From Methylobacterium soli (GTDB lineage Bacteria > Pseudomonadota > Alphaproteobacteria > Rhizobiales > Beijerinckiaceae): a stretch of DNA of 64,000 nucleotides. Position numbers and translations under genes: made by a program. The stretch lies in contig NZ_VZZK01000003.1 in assembly GCF_008806385.1 (NCBI RefSeq), forward strand, positions 1 to 64,000, written 5' to 3'. How positions within the stretch are numbered: position 1 is the first letter of the stretch; each line of letters opens with the position of its first letter. This document shows positions 1 through 8,422 of this stretch, one piece after another. The notes beneath the pieces are model-generated. The model saw only the letters and a list, made by a program, of their open reading frames with translations. It was not told where the DNA came from and searched no databases.

Positions 1-886
1 CGACAAGGAGGCCGTCGACGCGATCCTCGACGACGAGGACATCCGCGCGGTGGGCTTCGTCGGCTCATCTCACATCGCCGAGTACATCTACGTGCGCTCG
101 GCGCAGACGGGGAAGCGCGCCCAGTGCTTCGGCGGCGCCAAGAACCACATGATCGTGATGCCGGATGCGGATATGGGCCAGGCGGTCGATGCCCTGATCG
201 GCGCCGGCTACGGCTCGGCAGGCGAGCGCTGCATGGCGATCTCGGTGGCGGTGCCGGTGGGCGAGGCCACCGCCGACCGGCTGATGGAGCGCCTGATCCC
301 GCGGGTCGAGTCCCTCAAGATCGGCCCCTCGCATGATGGGTCGGCCGATTACGGGCCCCTCGTCACGCGCGAGGCGGTGGAGCGCGTGCGCGGCTACATC
401 GACACGGGGCTGCGCGAGGGCGCGGAACTGGCCGTCGACGGGCGCGACTTCAAGCTCCAGGGCTACGAGAACGGCTTCTACATGGGCGGCTCGCTGTTCG
501 ACCGCGTCCGCCCGGACATGACGATCTACAAGGAGGAGATCTTCGGCCCCGTGCTCTCGGTGGTGCGGGCTAAGGATTACGAGGAGGCCCTGGCGCTGCC
601 CTCGACCCACCAATACGGCAACGGCGTCGCGATCTTCACCCAGGACGGCGACGCGGCGCGCGACTTCACCGCGCGCGTCAATGTCGGGATGGTCGGCGTC
701 AACGTGCCGATCCCGGTGCCGATCGCCTACCACACCTTCGGCGGCTGGAAGCGCTCGGGTTTCGGCGACCTCAATCAGCACGGGCCGGACGCGATCCGCT
801 TCTACACCAAGACCAAGACCGTGACCTCGCGCTGGCCGTCCGGCATCAAGAGCGGCGCCGAGTTCTCAATCCCCACAATGCGGTAG
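1..886 (+). CDS. mmsA: CoA-acylating methylmalonate-semialdehyde dehydrogenase, C-terminal part
   Basis: The reading frame is open from base 2, so the gene starts before the window; about 294 residues are present of roughly 500 expected for the family. The enzyme oxidises (methyl)malonate semialdehyde to propionyl-/acetyl-CoA with NAD and CoA in valine and inositol degradation, in the cytoplasm. Visible are the FVGSS segment of the NAD-binding fold, the catalytic cysteine in GSAGERCMAIS, the EEIFGPVLSVV motif and the C-terminal FGGWKRSGFGD motif of aldehyde dehydrogenases. The next gene, mmsB, starts 7 bases downstream, the usual mmsAB order. A generic aldehyde dehydrogenase is less likely given that neighbour. 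Confidence 0.93.
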   Translation, partial: DKEAVDAILDDEDIRAVGFVGSSHIAEYIYVRSAQTGKRAQCFGGAKNHMIVMPDADMGQAVDALIGAGYGSAGERCMAISVAVPVGEATADRLMERLIPRVESLKIGPSHDGSADYGPLVTREAVERVRGYIDTGLREGAELAVDGRDFKLQGYENGFYMGGSLFDRVRPDMTIYKEEIFGPVLSVVRAKDYEEALALPSTHQYGNGVAIFTQDGDAARDFTARVNVGMVGVNVPIPVPIAYHTFGGWKRSGFGDLNQHGPDAIRFYTKTKTVTSRWPSGIKSGAEFSIPTMR

Positions 887-893
887 GTCGACT

Positions 894-1769
894 ATGGCAC
901 GTGTCGCTTTCATTGGACTCGGCAACATGGGCGGCCCGATGGCCGCCAACCTCGTGAAGTCCGGCCATGCCGTCTTCGGCTACGATGTGGCGCAGGAAGT
1001 CTGCACCACGGCTGCCGGTAAAGGCATCCACATCGCAGACACCGTCGAGGCTGCGATTGGAGACGCCGACGTCATTATGACGATGTTGCCGAATGGCGAC
1101 CTCGTCCGATCGGTCTGGGCTCGTGCCGTTCCCGCGGCGCGAAAAGGTGCTCTGATCATCGACTCGTCGACGATCGATGTGAACAGCGCGCGCGGGGCAC
1201 ATGATTGTGCCCGAGCGGCGGGTCTGCTCTCCCTCGACGCGCCAGTTTCCGGAGGTACCGAAGGGGCGGTGGCCGGCACCCTCACCTTCATGGTTGGCGG
1301 TGACGAGGCCAGTTTCGAGGCCGGTCGTTCGCTGCTGGCCCAAATGGGCCGCCGGATCGTTCATTGCGGAGCCGCCGGGAACGGTCAAGCAGCTAAGATC
1401 TGCAACAACATGATCCTCGGCGTGACAATGATCGCGGTCAGCGAAGCCTTCAACCTCGCCGAGCAGGTCGGACTCTCACACCAGGCGCTGTTCGACGTTG
1501 CTTCGTCCTCCTCGGGTCAGTGTTACGCTCTAACGACCCATTGTCCCGTGCCCGGTCCTGTGCCCACGGCTTCGTCGAACCGCGGCTATACGCCTGGCTT
1601 TGCGTCCGAGTTGATGCTCAAGGACCTGCGCTTGTCACAGGAAGTCGCGGAAGCGAGTCGGGCGGCGACCCCGCTCGGGGCCGCGGCCCGCGATATCTTC
1701 GACCGTTTTGTCGAGAACGGCGGTCGAGGCCGAGATTACTCCGCTGTCATTCAATTTTTGCGAGGATGA
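894..1769 (+). CDS. mmsB: 3-hydroxyisobutyrate dehydrogenase
   Basis: A 291-residue NAD-dependent dehydrogenase of the 6-phosphogluconate/3-hydroxyisobutyrate family that makes methylmalonate semialdehyde, the substrate of MmsA, in valine breakdown. The N-terminus carries the dinucleotide-binding motif GLGNMGGPMAANL (residues 8-20), DAPVSGG lies near residue 115-121, and the catalytic lysine is Lys168 in GNGQAAKICNN. The C-terminal helical domain ends with the typical GRGRDYSAVIQFLR. Length fits the family (about 290-300). It follows mmsA by 7 bases and is probably cotranscribed. Other beta-hydroxyacid dehydrogenases share these motifs, so substrate assignment rests partly on the neighbour. 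Confidence 0.92.
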   Translation: MARVAFIGLGNMGGPMAANLVKSGHAVFGYDVAQEVCTTAAGKGIHIADTVEAAIGDADVIMTMLPNGDLVRSVWARAVPAARKGALIIDSSTIDVNSARGAHDCARAAGLLSLDAPVSGGTEGAVAGTLTFMVGGDEASFEAGRSLLAQMGRRIVHCGAAGNGQAAKICNNMILGVTMIAVSEAFNLAEQVGLSHQALFDVASSSSGQCYALTTHCPVPGPVPTASSNRGYTPGFASELMLKDLRLSQEVAEASRAATPLGAAARDIFDRFVENGGRGRDYSAVIQFLRG

Positions 1770-1836
1770 GCGTCAAATCTCGACACACCAATACATCCAG
1801 AAAAAAGATAAGCCATCGCAATAATGGGAGAGAAAC

Positions 1837-3072
1837 ATGCGCATCGCAAAGATGTTGCTCGCAGCAACGCTGGCCTTCACAGTGTCGAACGTTGCTGACG
1901 CGCAGAACGCCAAGTCAATCAAAATCGGCGTTCTGAACGATCAGTCCGGTCCGTATGCCGATATGGGCGGCCCTGGATCCGTCATCGCCGCACAATTGGC
2001 AGTAGAGGACTCGGGACTTAAGGCTGCCGGCTGGAAAGTCGAAATCGTTTCCGCCGATCACCAAAACAAGGCCGATATCGCTGCCGGTACCGCTCGCAAA
2101 TGGTACGACGTGGAAGGTGTCGACATGATTACCGACCTGACGAATTCGGCGGCAGCCCTGGCGGTGAGTCAGATCACGCGCGACAAGAACAAGGTCGCGC
2201 TGGCGTCAGGCCCGGCGACTTCGGATCTGACCGGAAAGGCCTGCTCGCCGAACACAATCCACTGGACCAACGATACCTGGGCTCTGGCCCACAGCACAGG
2301 CAAGGCGGTCGTCGAGACCGGAGGCAAAACCTGGTTCTTCCTCACCGCGGACTACGCCTTCGGCCAAGCACTTGAGCGGGATACAGCCTCCGTCGTCAAG
2401 GAGAGCGGCGGTACTGTCATCGGTACTGTGCGAGTGCCCTTGGGCAGCGCGGATTTCTCGTCCTTCCTTCTCCAGGCACAGGCTTCGAAGGCGCAGATCG
2501 TTGGACTTGCCAATTCGGGTGGCGACACGACGAACTCGATCAAGCAAGCATCCGAGTTTGGGATCGTGGCGGGCGGTCAGAACTTGGCCGGGCTTCTGAT
2601 CTATGTCACCGATATCCATTCGATTGGCCTGCAGATCGCGCAGGGATTGATCCTTACGTCGCCGTTCTACTGGGACTTCAACGACGGGACCCGCTCCTTC
2701 GCAAAGCGCTTCTCCGCGCAGATGCGCGGAACGCAGCCGACGATGGTTCAGGCCGGGGTCTATTCGGCCACCCTGCATTATCTCAAGGCAGCCGCCGCCA
2801 GTGCAGACCCGCACGATGGCCTCAAGGTGGTGGACGCCATGAAGGCGCTTCCCACCGACGATCCGCTGTTCGGCAAGGGAAGTGTCCGCGCGGACGGCCG
2901 GAAGCTGCACAACATGTATCTCTTCGAAGTCAAGAAGCCGTCTGAGTCGAAGGCTCCGTGGGACTACTACAAGCTGCGTGCAACCGTTCCGGCAGATCAA
3001 GCTTTTCGCCCGCTCTCCGAGAGCGAGTGCCCACTGATCGCTACTGCCCAAACCAGCTCCGCCCAGAAGTAG
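1837..3072 (+). CDS. ABC transporter substrate-binding protein, branched-chain amino-acid type
   Basis: A 411-residue periplasmic ligand-binding protein of the Leu/Ile/Val-binding (Peripla_BP_6) family. Residues 1-22 form a signal peptide ending in ADA, followed by the family start IKIGVLNDQSGPYADMGG. The ATG is preceded by a good ribosome site (GGGAGAG, 7-8 bases upstream). Such proteins deliver amino acids or carboxylates to LivHMGF-type permeases. Here no intact permease follows: only a DUF1185 protein and the broken start of a LivG-like ATPase, so this receptor may be an orphan or be served by permease genes elsewhere. The nearby mmsAB suggests a ligand linked to branched-chain or hydroxy acids; this is inference. 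Confidence 0.88.
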   Translation: MRIAKMLLAATLAFTVSNVADAQNAKSIKIGVLNDQSGPYADMGGPGSVIAAQLAVEDSGLKAAGWKVEIVSADHQNKADIAAGTARKWYDVEGVDMITDLTNSAAALAVSQITRDKNKVALASGPATSDLTGKACSPNTIHWTNDTWALAHSTGKAVVETGGKTWFFLTADYAFGQALERDTASVVKESGGTVIGTVRVPLGSADFSSFLLQAQASKAQIVGLANSGGDTTNSIKQASEFGIVAGGQNLAGLLIYVTDIHSIGLQIAQGLILTSPFYWDFNDGTRSFAKRFSAQMRGTQPTMVQAGVYSATLHYLKAAAASADPHDGLKVVDAMKALPTDDPLFGKGSVRADGRKLHNMYLFEVKKPSESKAPWDYYKLRATVPADQAFRPLSESECPLIATAQTSSAQK

Positions 3073-3102
3073 TCGAGTTCGTCGTTGCTGAGAGGAAGAC
3101 TG

Positions 3103-3651
3103 ATGTCATTGCTTGAGTTGCGCAAGATCGTTACGCAGATTGAAGAAACACTGATCGAGAATGGCAAGCCCGTGGAACCGGCGAGCCGCAAGGTCGCCAT
3201 CGCGGGCGTCATCAAAAATCCGTACGCCGGCAAGTACGTGGAGGATCTGTCACCTCTCTATGACCTAGGCGCGGAGGCGAGCAAAATCCTTGCCGAGCGC
3301 GGCGTGGCCGTTCTCGGCGTCCAGGCGGATGAGGTCCAGAGCTACGGCAAGGGTGCAATCGTCGGGACAGCAGGCGAGATCGAGCACTCAGCTGCGCTCC
3401 TACATCCCCGCTTTGGAGCACCGGTCCGGGCAGCCGTGGGAAGCGGCAAGGACATCATACCTGGAACCAAGAAGGTTGGGGCGCCCGGCTCTGCAATCAC
3501 CATGCCGATGACGAATAAGGACAACATCTGGGATTTCGATCATATGGATGCGATCGAGATTGCGATCTCGGATGCTCCTAGGCCGGACGAAATCGTCATC
3601 GTCGTTTGCCTCGGTATCGGCGGACGGCCGCTCCATCGCATTGGGAAATAG
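3103..3651 (+). CDS. DUF1185 'amino acid synthesis' family protein
   Basis: A 182-residue cytoplasmic protein. The sequence (RKVAIAGVIKNPYAGKY, then LGVQADEVQSYGKGAIVG and PGTKKVGAPGSAITMP) is that of the DUF1185 family, whose members are called amino-acid-synthesis proteins but have no firmly known reaction; they commonly sit beside amino-acid-type ABC transporters. An in-frame TTG lies 18 bases further up, but the ATG at 3103 has a clear AGAGGAAG ribosome site and matches the usual start MSLLELRKIV. It lies 30 bases after the binding protein and is likely in the same operon. Length is normal. Confidence 0.8.
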   Translation: MSLLELRKIVTQIEETLIENGKPVEPASRKVAIAGVIKNPYAGKYVEDLSPLYDLGAEASKILAERGVAVLGVQADEVQSYGKGAIVGTAGEIEHSAALLHPRFGAPVRAAVGSGKDIIPGTKKVGAPGSAITMPMTNKDNIWDFDHMDAIEIAISDAPRPDEIVIVVCLGIGGRPLHRIGK

Positions 3652-3776
3652 ACCTGCCCAGGACCTGCTCCATTCGTCTTCGAACGTTGGCTCGGTGAAA
3701 ATCGCACCTGGTGCAATGCGGTCCACCGAGCCAGCAACAGGCACGATCTACTTTGAGTTTGACCTGGAAGGGAACG

Positions 3777-3888
3777 GTGAAAGAGATCGTCCTGCGGGCG
3801 AGTGGGTTGCCGGAAGTTCAAAGGGTTTCGGGCGGTCAATGACGTGGCTTTGGAGGTCGATCGTGGCCATATTAATCGGGTCATGGCC
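3777..3888 (+). pseudogene. LivG-like ABC ATPase, 5' remnant
   Basis: The first codons read VKEIVLRASGL in one frame and, after a frameshift, KFKGFRAVNDVALEVDRGHI in another. Together they match the N-terminus of branched-chain amino-acid ABC ATPases just before the Walker A motif. Homology stops at about 3888, so the ATPase and presumably the permease genes that would belong to the 1837-3072 binding protein are lost here. The call rests on a short match and is moderate. Confidence 0.5.
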
Positions 3889-4524
3889 AGGTGCGAGAGC
3901 CGATTTCGGGCACAACCATGGGCAGGAGAGTCGCCCTCCCCCAGGTGGGAAAATGCGAGCAGAATTCTTGTAACGTTTTTCCTGTCTTCTTCTATATAGG
4001 GAATATCGTTACACGTTTTTTCGCTCACACCTCTTCGGTGGGGTGGCGACCTCCCTACCCGTGGTTGTGAGCTGTTGCATGCGATCAATCTGAGCAGAGA
4101 AGAACGGGCTCTCAACCGGTGAGACAATGCCGAAAGTAGGGCGGTAGATCATCCGAAAAACCGGCATCGTATATCGTCCTCACGAAGATAACTGCATCGC
4201 AGAACAGCCGAGCCACGTAGTGGCGATGGCACCGAGCGCAGCGAGGTTGGGCTCCTATCGGTAAGTCGATCCACTGTCCTGCTCAGCACCCCAAGTTGTT
4301 CTGATTAGACGGAACACCCAGACCGACGGCGAGCAGCGGCTACAACCTTGACCCAGCCGCTAACCGCCTGCATACTTTCCTGAGCATCACGACGAGAGCT
4401 GGCCTCTCCCCAACCTGCCCTTCGGCGGCAAGGTGGTTCCACGGCAGTGGGATGCGGCTGACAAACGTCAGCAAGAGTAGCCGGAAGCGCCAGCCTTCCA
4501 GAACGAACAGGAATGGAGGCGCTC
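3889..4524. other. Region without a recognised gene
   Basis: No open frame with a believable protein was found on either strand; the long minus-strand frame across 3540-4127 covers the LivG remnant and DUF1185 antisense and looks like chance. Base composition is less G/C-rich around 3970-4020 (a T-rich run) than in the flanking genes, which fits a deletion or insertion scar. The last bases hold the ribosome site GGAGG of the next gene. Confidence 0.5.
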
Positions 4525-5229
4525 ATGTCCGGTTACACACCGCTTGCAGACCTCATTCAGAAGCGGATGCGGGAGCTAGGCCTGACCGAAGAGGCGCTGG
4601 GCCGCCGCCTCGGTTACACGAACTCGGCTAAGGCTGCGGGCCGCGTGCATGCCTTGTGCAACGGCCTACCACTCAGTGCTAAGAGCCGCTTCGCTTTGTG
4701 GCGTCTGCCCGAGGCTCTCGAAGTCCCTGCAGCCGTGGTTCTGCTGGCCGTTGCAGACACGGAGCGGCTTTTCGCCCAGTGGGAGTTAGAGGCGGAGGAA
4801 GAGCGTCGCCTTGCACGAGAGGCGGAAGAGGCTGCCTGGCGGGCCAGTTTCCACCCACACGCTGTGATTCAGACGGAGCACACCGTCCCCACACAGATCA
4901 CATTCTGCGGCCTCACGGGTGGCGCTGGACGATGGCTCATGATCCCGTTCGACCTGTCCCGCCCTCCCCTCACCTACGTCCAGCAGGCGGTCGACGCCCT
5001 TCCCGAGAAGTCCATGGCTCGAACAGGCGGAGGGCGAGCAGTCATGTTCTTTGGCCGGGCCCTCGGGTTGATCATCAACTACACCCCGGACGCGGCTTTG
5101 CGGTGCGACCTCGATGGAGAGCCGTTGGAGGTTCTCGCCAAGGTATATCGACCGGGAGAAGTGAGCCTCTCCTTCGGGGGCCCTCCCCTTTCGCCATCCG
5201 TCGTGTCACGGGTGCTCGGCTTCTCGTAG
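4525..5229 (+). CDS. Hypothetical protein with an HTH-like N-terminus
   Basis: A 234-residue protein of unknown function. Residues 1-60 (MSGYTPLADLIQKRMRELGL, then EEALGRRLGYTNSAKAAGRV) resemble an XRE-type helix-turn-helix that reads 'Lys/Arg-rich helix, LG-x-RLGY turn, recognition helix'. Residues 75-115 are a charged, probably coiled segment (EEERRLAREAEEAAWR). The C-terminal half is a mixed region with no motif known to me. The ATG at 4525 is chosen over 4513 because GGAGG sits 5 bases upstream. It stands alone, followed by fragments of other genes, so context gives no role. A DNA-binding regulator or phage-derived repressor is possible, not shown. Confidence 0.6.
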   Translation: MSGYTPLADLIQKRMRELGLTEEALGRRLGYTNSAKAAGRVHALCNGLPLSAKSRFALWRLPEALEVPAAVVLLAVADTERLFAQWELEAEEERRLAREAEEAAWRASFHPHAVIQTEHTVPTQITFCGLTGGAGRWLMIPFDLSRPPLTYVQQAVDALPEKSMARTGGGRAVMFFGRALGLIINYTPDAALRCDLDGEPLEVLAKVYRPGEVSLSFGGPPLSPSVVSRVLGFS

Positions 5230-5263
5230 GTTTCCTTCAGCCTCCTGAGCTCACGGCGGCCGA

Positions 5264-5424
5264 CTACACCTGCGCCATGCCGTCATCCACGCACAACTCG
5301 GTACCGGTCACGAAGCTGCTCTCGTCGCTGGCGAGGAACAAGGCCGCCGCGGCGACCTCCTCCGGGCGTCCAAGGCGGCCAAGCGGGATCAGCTTCGTCA
5401 GAGCGTCGCGCATGTCCGAGCTCT
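5264..5424 (-). pseudogene. Short-chain dehydrogenase, C-terminal remnant
   Basis: The minus strand reads [20 protein letters not shown] followed by [18 protein letters not shown], the standard C-terminus of short-chain dehydrogenase/reductases, ending at a proper stop. The Rossmann fold and the catalytic Ser-Tyr-Lys are missing; upstream the sequence changes at about 5424 into an unrelated plus-strand remnant. Clearly a truncated gene copy. Confidence 0.75.
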
Positions 5425-5438
5425 TGGCCGCCTTCGTG

Positions 5439-5731
5439 ATGCCCAACGATCCGGCCGTCGACAGGATCTTGAAGGCGGCCTTCGACGTCCTGCGGCGCGC
5501 CCGCAAGAAGGACGGCATCGACGGCTACGAGGCGAAGTCGCGAACCCGCGTCTGAGAGCTCGCCCCCGCCATCTGGTCAGCCGTGACCGGCCTGAAGATC
5601 AGCTACGCGCTTCCCCCGGCGAGCTTCGAGGCTGAAGGGCCGAAGGTCCGGACGCCGGTAGCCATCCTCGAGGGTCACGTCGCCACCTGTCCCGACACCG
5701 CTCTCCTGCTTGCGGCCGCACTCTCAGCGGG
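5439..5731 (+). pseudogene. DUF4011-type helicase fragment with internal stop
   Basis: The frame begins [19 protein letters not shown] and continues [15 protein letters not shown], then TGA (5553-5555) where the family has Trp, then LAPAIWSAVTGLKISYALPP and ILEGHVATCPDTALLLAAAL. This resembles the DUF4011 region of very large SF1-type helicase/nuclease proteins that are often found in defence or mobile contexts. Both ends are missing and the stop codon shows it is dead. Family recognition is from memory of the motif and is moderate. Confidence 0.55.
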
Positions 5732-5970
5732 AAGCCGAACCGGCATCGGCTAAACCACGGCGGCAATCGGCAGGCCAATGCCGCCCTTTACCGTGTCGTG
5801 ATCGTACGCCTGCGCAGCCATCCGCCGACCCTCGCCTACCTCAGCAAGCGTCTCGCCGAGGGACTGACAAAGCGCGAGGTCATCCGCTGCCTCAAGCGGT
5901 TCGTCGCCCGCGAGATCTACACTCATCTCCGGTCGTCTCCGGGCTGCGTAGCAGGCGCTGCTCCCGCTTG
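5732..5970 (+). mobile_element. IS110-family transposase, C-terminal remnant
   Basis: The frame NRHRLNHGGNRQANAALYRV followed by VIVRLRSHPPTLAYLSKRLA and KREVIRCLKRFVAREIYTHL is the C-terminal Transposase_20 end of IS110/IS902-type enzymes. It stops with TGA at 5968-5970. The N-terminal RuvC-like domain is absent. It is directly fused to the DUF4011 remnant, marking a rearrangement point near 5731. It is a different lineage from the intact IS110 at 21.7-22.7 kb. Confidence 0.65.
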
Positions 5971-6007
5971 ACGATTATAGGAGCATCAACGCCAAGGCCA
6001 GAGCTTC

Positions 6008-6163
6008 ATGAAGACACTCAAGGTCGAAGCGGCGTATCTGACCGAGTACGAAAGCTTCGCCGATGTTGCTGCTGATCTTCCGCGCTTCATCGAGGAGATC
6101 TACAACACCGGAAGGCGGCACTCCGCGCTCGGCTATCTAAGCCCCGTGCATTTCGAGGAATAA
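6008..6163 (+). mobile_element. IS3-family OrfB, C-terminal remnant
   Basis: The 51-residue frame [20 protein letters not shown] followed by [20 protein letters not shown] and YLSPVHFEE is the last part of the rve integrase core of IS3-type OrfB transposases, including the closing H-SALGYLSP motif. The DDE catalytic residues upstream, except the terminal region, are missing. It ends 16 bases before the stop of the convergent patatin gene. Confidence 0.75.
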
Positions 6164-6179
6164 CACGCCCGGCAGCGGG

Positions 6180-7277
6180 TCAAAACCTTCGCCTGAGACT
6201 GTCTACCGATAGGGGCACACTCCAGAGGGGTTTTTGGAGGTGTCCAGTCTGCTGCTCGACTCGGGTTGCAAGCCAAGCCTCCGCTGCGGCGCGCCCCCGA
6301 TCCCGGAGGCGCACAAGAAACGACCAATCCGTGTTCTTGAAGCTGTGCCCGCTCAGGCCCTCAACATGGTCCTCAGCTGCGATACGGTGCAGCTTAACAC
6401 CCTGCAGCTTGCGGCCAAGCGGCGAGTTTCGGATGTCGCTCTCCCGGCAGAGCTGGCTCATCATCGACAGAGCCTCAAGATCCTTCTGCAGTGAGTTACT
6501 GAAGGTGATCTGGTCCAAACGCATGTCGATCTCCGTCGAGCTGGTCGGCAGCTCACTGTGGCTTGCCGGGATGATCTGCACCACAAGCAGCTCGGAGGCG
6601 CATGTGGCGGTCACAAGCGGCAGGAGAGGAGGATTGGCCGCATATCCACCATCCCAATGCGCCTCACCGTCGATCAAGATCGCCTGATGCAGGTGGGGCA
6701 GACAGGCCGACGCGAGCACCACATCGTAGGTCAGCTCCGCATTCTCGAAGATCCGAAGCTCGCCATCACGGACTCGGGTCGCCCCCAGCAACAGGCGCAC
6801 AGGCGAGCTCGTCCGCACTGCTTCAAGGTCGGCCTCCTCGCTGAGAATGGAACGCAGAGGGTTCAGGCCGAAGGGGTTGAACTGGTAGGGCGAGAGCTGT
6901 GCCGCCATGGTAGTCAGGACGGGGTTGGCTGAGAGCAACTTGCTCCGGGAGCCCGCTTCGCTGACCTTGCGCCAGAATCGTTCCAGGCTGGCGCGTGCTT
7001 CGACTGCTCCGCCCCGCGCCAACCCTGAGGCAAGCACGACGGCGTTCATCGCGCCGGCGCTGGCCCCACTCACAGCATCAAAGCCGATGTCCTCATCCAG
7101 GAACCGGTCCAGCACCCCCCACGTGAACGCGCCAAAGGATCCGCCGCCCTGGAGAGCCAGCGAGATGGGCTTCGTCGTATGGTTCGTTTGGTCGAGAGAG
7201 GAGTGTCGAGGTGCGTCCTGCGGATTCGTGCTGGGCTGGATCCCAGGGGAAGCAAGACTCGTGTCGTCAAAGGTCAT
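6180..7277 (-). CDS. Patatin-like phospholipase
   Basis: A 365-residue serine hydrolase of the patatin family, expected to hydrolyse acyl esters of lipids by a Ser-Asp dyad. The oxyanion loop QGGGSFGAF is at residues 43-51, the nucleophile elbow GASAG has Ser73, and the Asp lies in the WDGGYAANPPL motif near residue 208. There is no signal peptide, so it is probably cytoplasmic or reaches the membrane without one. The ATG has a ribosome site AGGAG seven bases upstream. It lies 241 bases downstream of a secreted phospholipase-A2-like gene on the same strand, suggesting joint lipid turnover. It differs clearly from the second patatin at 40.6-41.8 kb. Confidence 0.85.
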   Translation of the reverse strand: MTFDDTSLASPGIQPSTNPQDAPRHSSLDQTNHTTKPISLALQGGGSFGAFTWGVLDRFLDEDIGFDAVSGASAGAMNAVVLASGLARGGAVEARASLERFWRKVSEAGSRSKLLSANPVLTTMAAQLSPYQFNPFGLNPLRSILSEEADLEAVRTSSPVRLLLGATRVRDGELRIFENAELTYDVVLASACLPHLHQAILIDGEAHWDGGYAANPPLLPLVTATCASELLVVQIIPASHSELPTSSTEIDMRLDQITFSNSLQKDLEALSMMSQLCRESDIRNSPLGRKLQGVKLHRIAAEDHVEGLSGHSFKNTDWSFLVRLRDRGRAAAEAWLATRVEQQTGHLQKPLWSVPLSVDSLRRRF

Positions 7278-7303
7278 GATCTACTCCTATCCTGCCGTAG
7301 CTC

Positions 7304-7522
7304 TTATTTGCGCGGATCCGTAACGCAGCAGGGCCAATCGGATCCGTGAGGAGAGAAACAGCGAAGAGGCAATATGGCTGCTGCTCTGCAGCATAGGGCG
7401 AAGCTCGTGCTGCATGGCACAGAGGGCATGGAACCGGACGCTCTCATCACCTTACCGACGACGGGGTGATGAGCGCCGAGAAAGCGATCTCCCAACGGGA
7501 TCGGCTGCCACATTCGGCTCAT
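7304..7522 (-). CDS. Small ORF between two lipase genes, doubtful
   Basis: A 72-codon frame that starts by 4-base overlap (ATGA) with the stop of the phospholipase-A2-like gene and ends 27 bases before the patatin start. The position is what one expects of a real operon member, and GGAGAGGA lies just upstream. The protein (Cys- and Pro-rich, no recognisable motif) looks poorly structured, so it may be chance. Kept because the translational-coupling geometry is good. Confidence 0.25.
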   Translation of the reverse strand: MSRMWQPIPLGDRFLGAHHPVVGKVMRASGSMPSVPCSTSFALCCRAAAILPLRCFSPHGSDWPCCVTDPRK

Positions 7523-7980
7523 TCCTCTCCCGCTCGGTCCAGACCAACCGCACCAGCCGGGTAGAACCCGGAATGCTGCGGAGCGGGCTCAACCCACCGA
7601 TGGTGCCGGGGCGCCGGTGCCGCGAGACGAGACGGCAGATCTGGATCGAACGGCATGAGGGAAGCGCCGGCGGAGACGAGGCCAGCTAGCGCACGTAGGT
7701 CGTCAGGTTGCCTCGAATCGCGGGAGATCAGCTCTGCATCCCGTTGCAGGCCCAGGTTGCATGCCTTCGAAGGGAGGGCGCCATCAGGTGTACAGGCATC
7801 GTGGCGGGCGCAGGCGGCATCGAGCGCGTCGATAGGTGGGAGCGGGGCGTTGTTCCCGGGTCCGCAGTAGTTGCCGTGTAGGAGCAGCGCCGGCCGATGG
7901 GCCATTGGCCCGGATTGCGCCAGCGCCGGTGCCACTAGGCAAGTGGCGAGCATGAATGGAGCTGCGATTTTCACGATCAT
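7519..7980 (-). CDS. Secreted phospholipase-A2-like protein
   Basis: A 153-residue exported protein. Residues 1-21 are a signal peptide (cleavage after ALA). The sequence LLHGNYCGPGN (residues 33-43) followed by DALDAACARHDAC (51-63) reproduces the glycine-rich calcium loop and the His-Asp dyad (His60, Asp61) of secreted phospholipase A2. Such enzymes release the sn-2 fatty acid of phospholipids with calcium. The Pro/His-rich tail after residue 115 is not part of the fold. The upstream position to a patatin-type lipase suggests a shared lipolytic role. Prokaryotic PLA2s are diverse, so activity is inferred from the dyad and loop only. Confidence 0.65.
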   Translation of the reverse strand: MIVKIAAPFMLATCLVAPALAQSGPMAHRPALLLHGNYCGPGNNAPLPPIDALDAACARHDACTPDGALPSKACNLGLQRDAELISRDSRQPDDLRALAGLVSAGASLMPFDPDLPSRLAAPAPRHHRWVEPAPQHSGFYPAGAVGLDRAGEE

Positions 7981-8422
7981 GGCGTTCTAACCTGTAAGCT
8001 GTAAGCGATCTCACCCCCTCAGGCGGTTCGCTGCATGCTGATTGGGCCACCCTTGCGAAGTCCGCGAGCGTGGGCATGGGTGCTCTGCTTTGGGGTACTG
8101 CGAAAGTCGGGAGGGCTAGCTCTTTAGATGCAACCCGTGACGCTCTGGAAGCTTCTCTGACTTCTCGAAAGAATGACTGACCGAGGCTTAGTGCTTGGTG
8201 ACGCCATCCACATGGTCTTCAGCCTTTCTCACAGAGATCTTAGCTGCCGCCAGGATAGGTTGGTCAAGGTGGGTCGGTCTATTGAACCTGAGTAGAGAGA
8301 AATGAAATAAACGTTTCGCGGGATTATACGAAGGATTATACCAACGGGCGCCGAGTGGGACTAATGGGGTTTCGCAGTCGGCGGCGGATCTGGTTCGATG
8401 CGGCGCACCGGGAGGGTTCGTC
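7981..8422. other. Intergenic region, no gene seen
   Basis: No convincing coding frame. Near 8318-8341 the motif GGATTATAC occurs twice, 12 bases apart, directly before the IS630 remnant; this may be part of an inverted-repeat end of that element. Confidence 0.4.

Noticed and set aside
2206..3051. 281-codon minus-strand frame
   Set aside because: Antisense to the ABC binding protein with a signal peptide and ribosome site on the other strand.
4060..4300. Possible group II intron or structured RNA near 4100-4260
   Set aside because: No domain V-like motif or reverse transcriptase, and no clear paired stems on reading.
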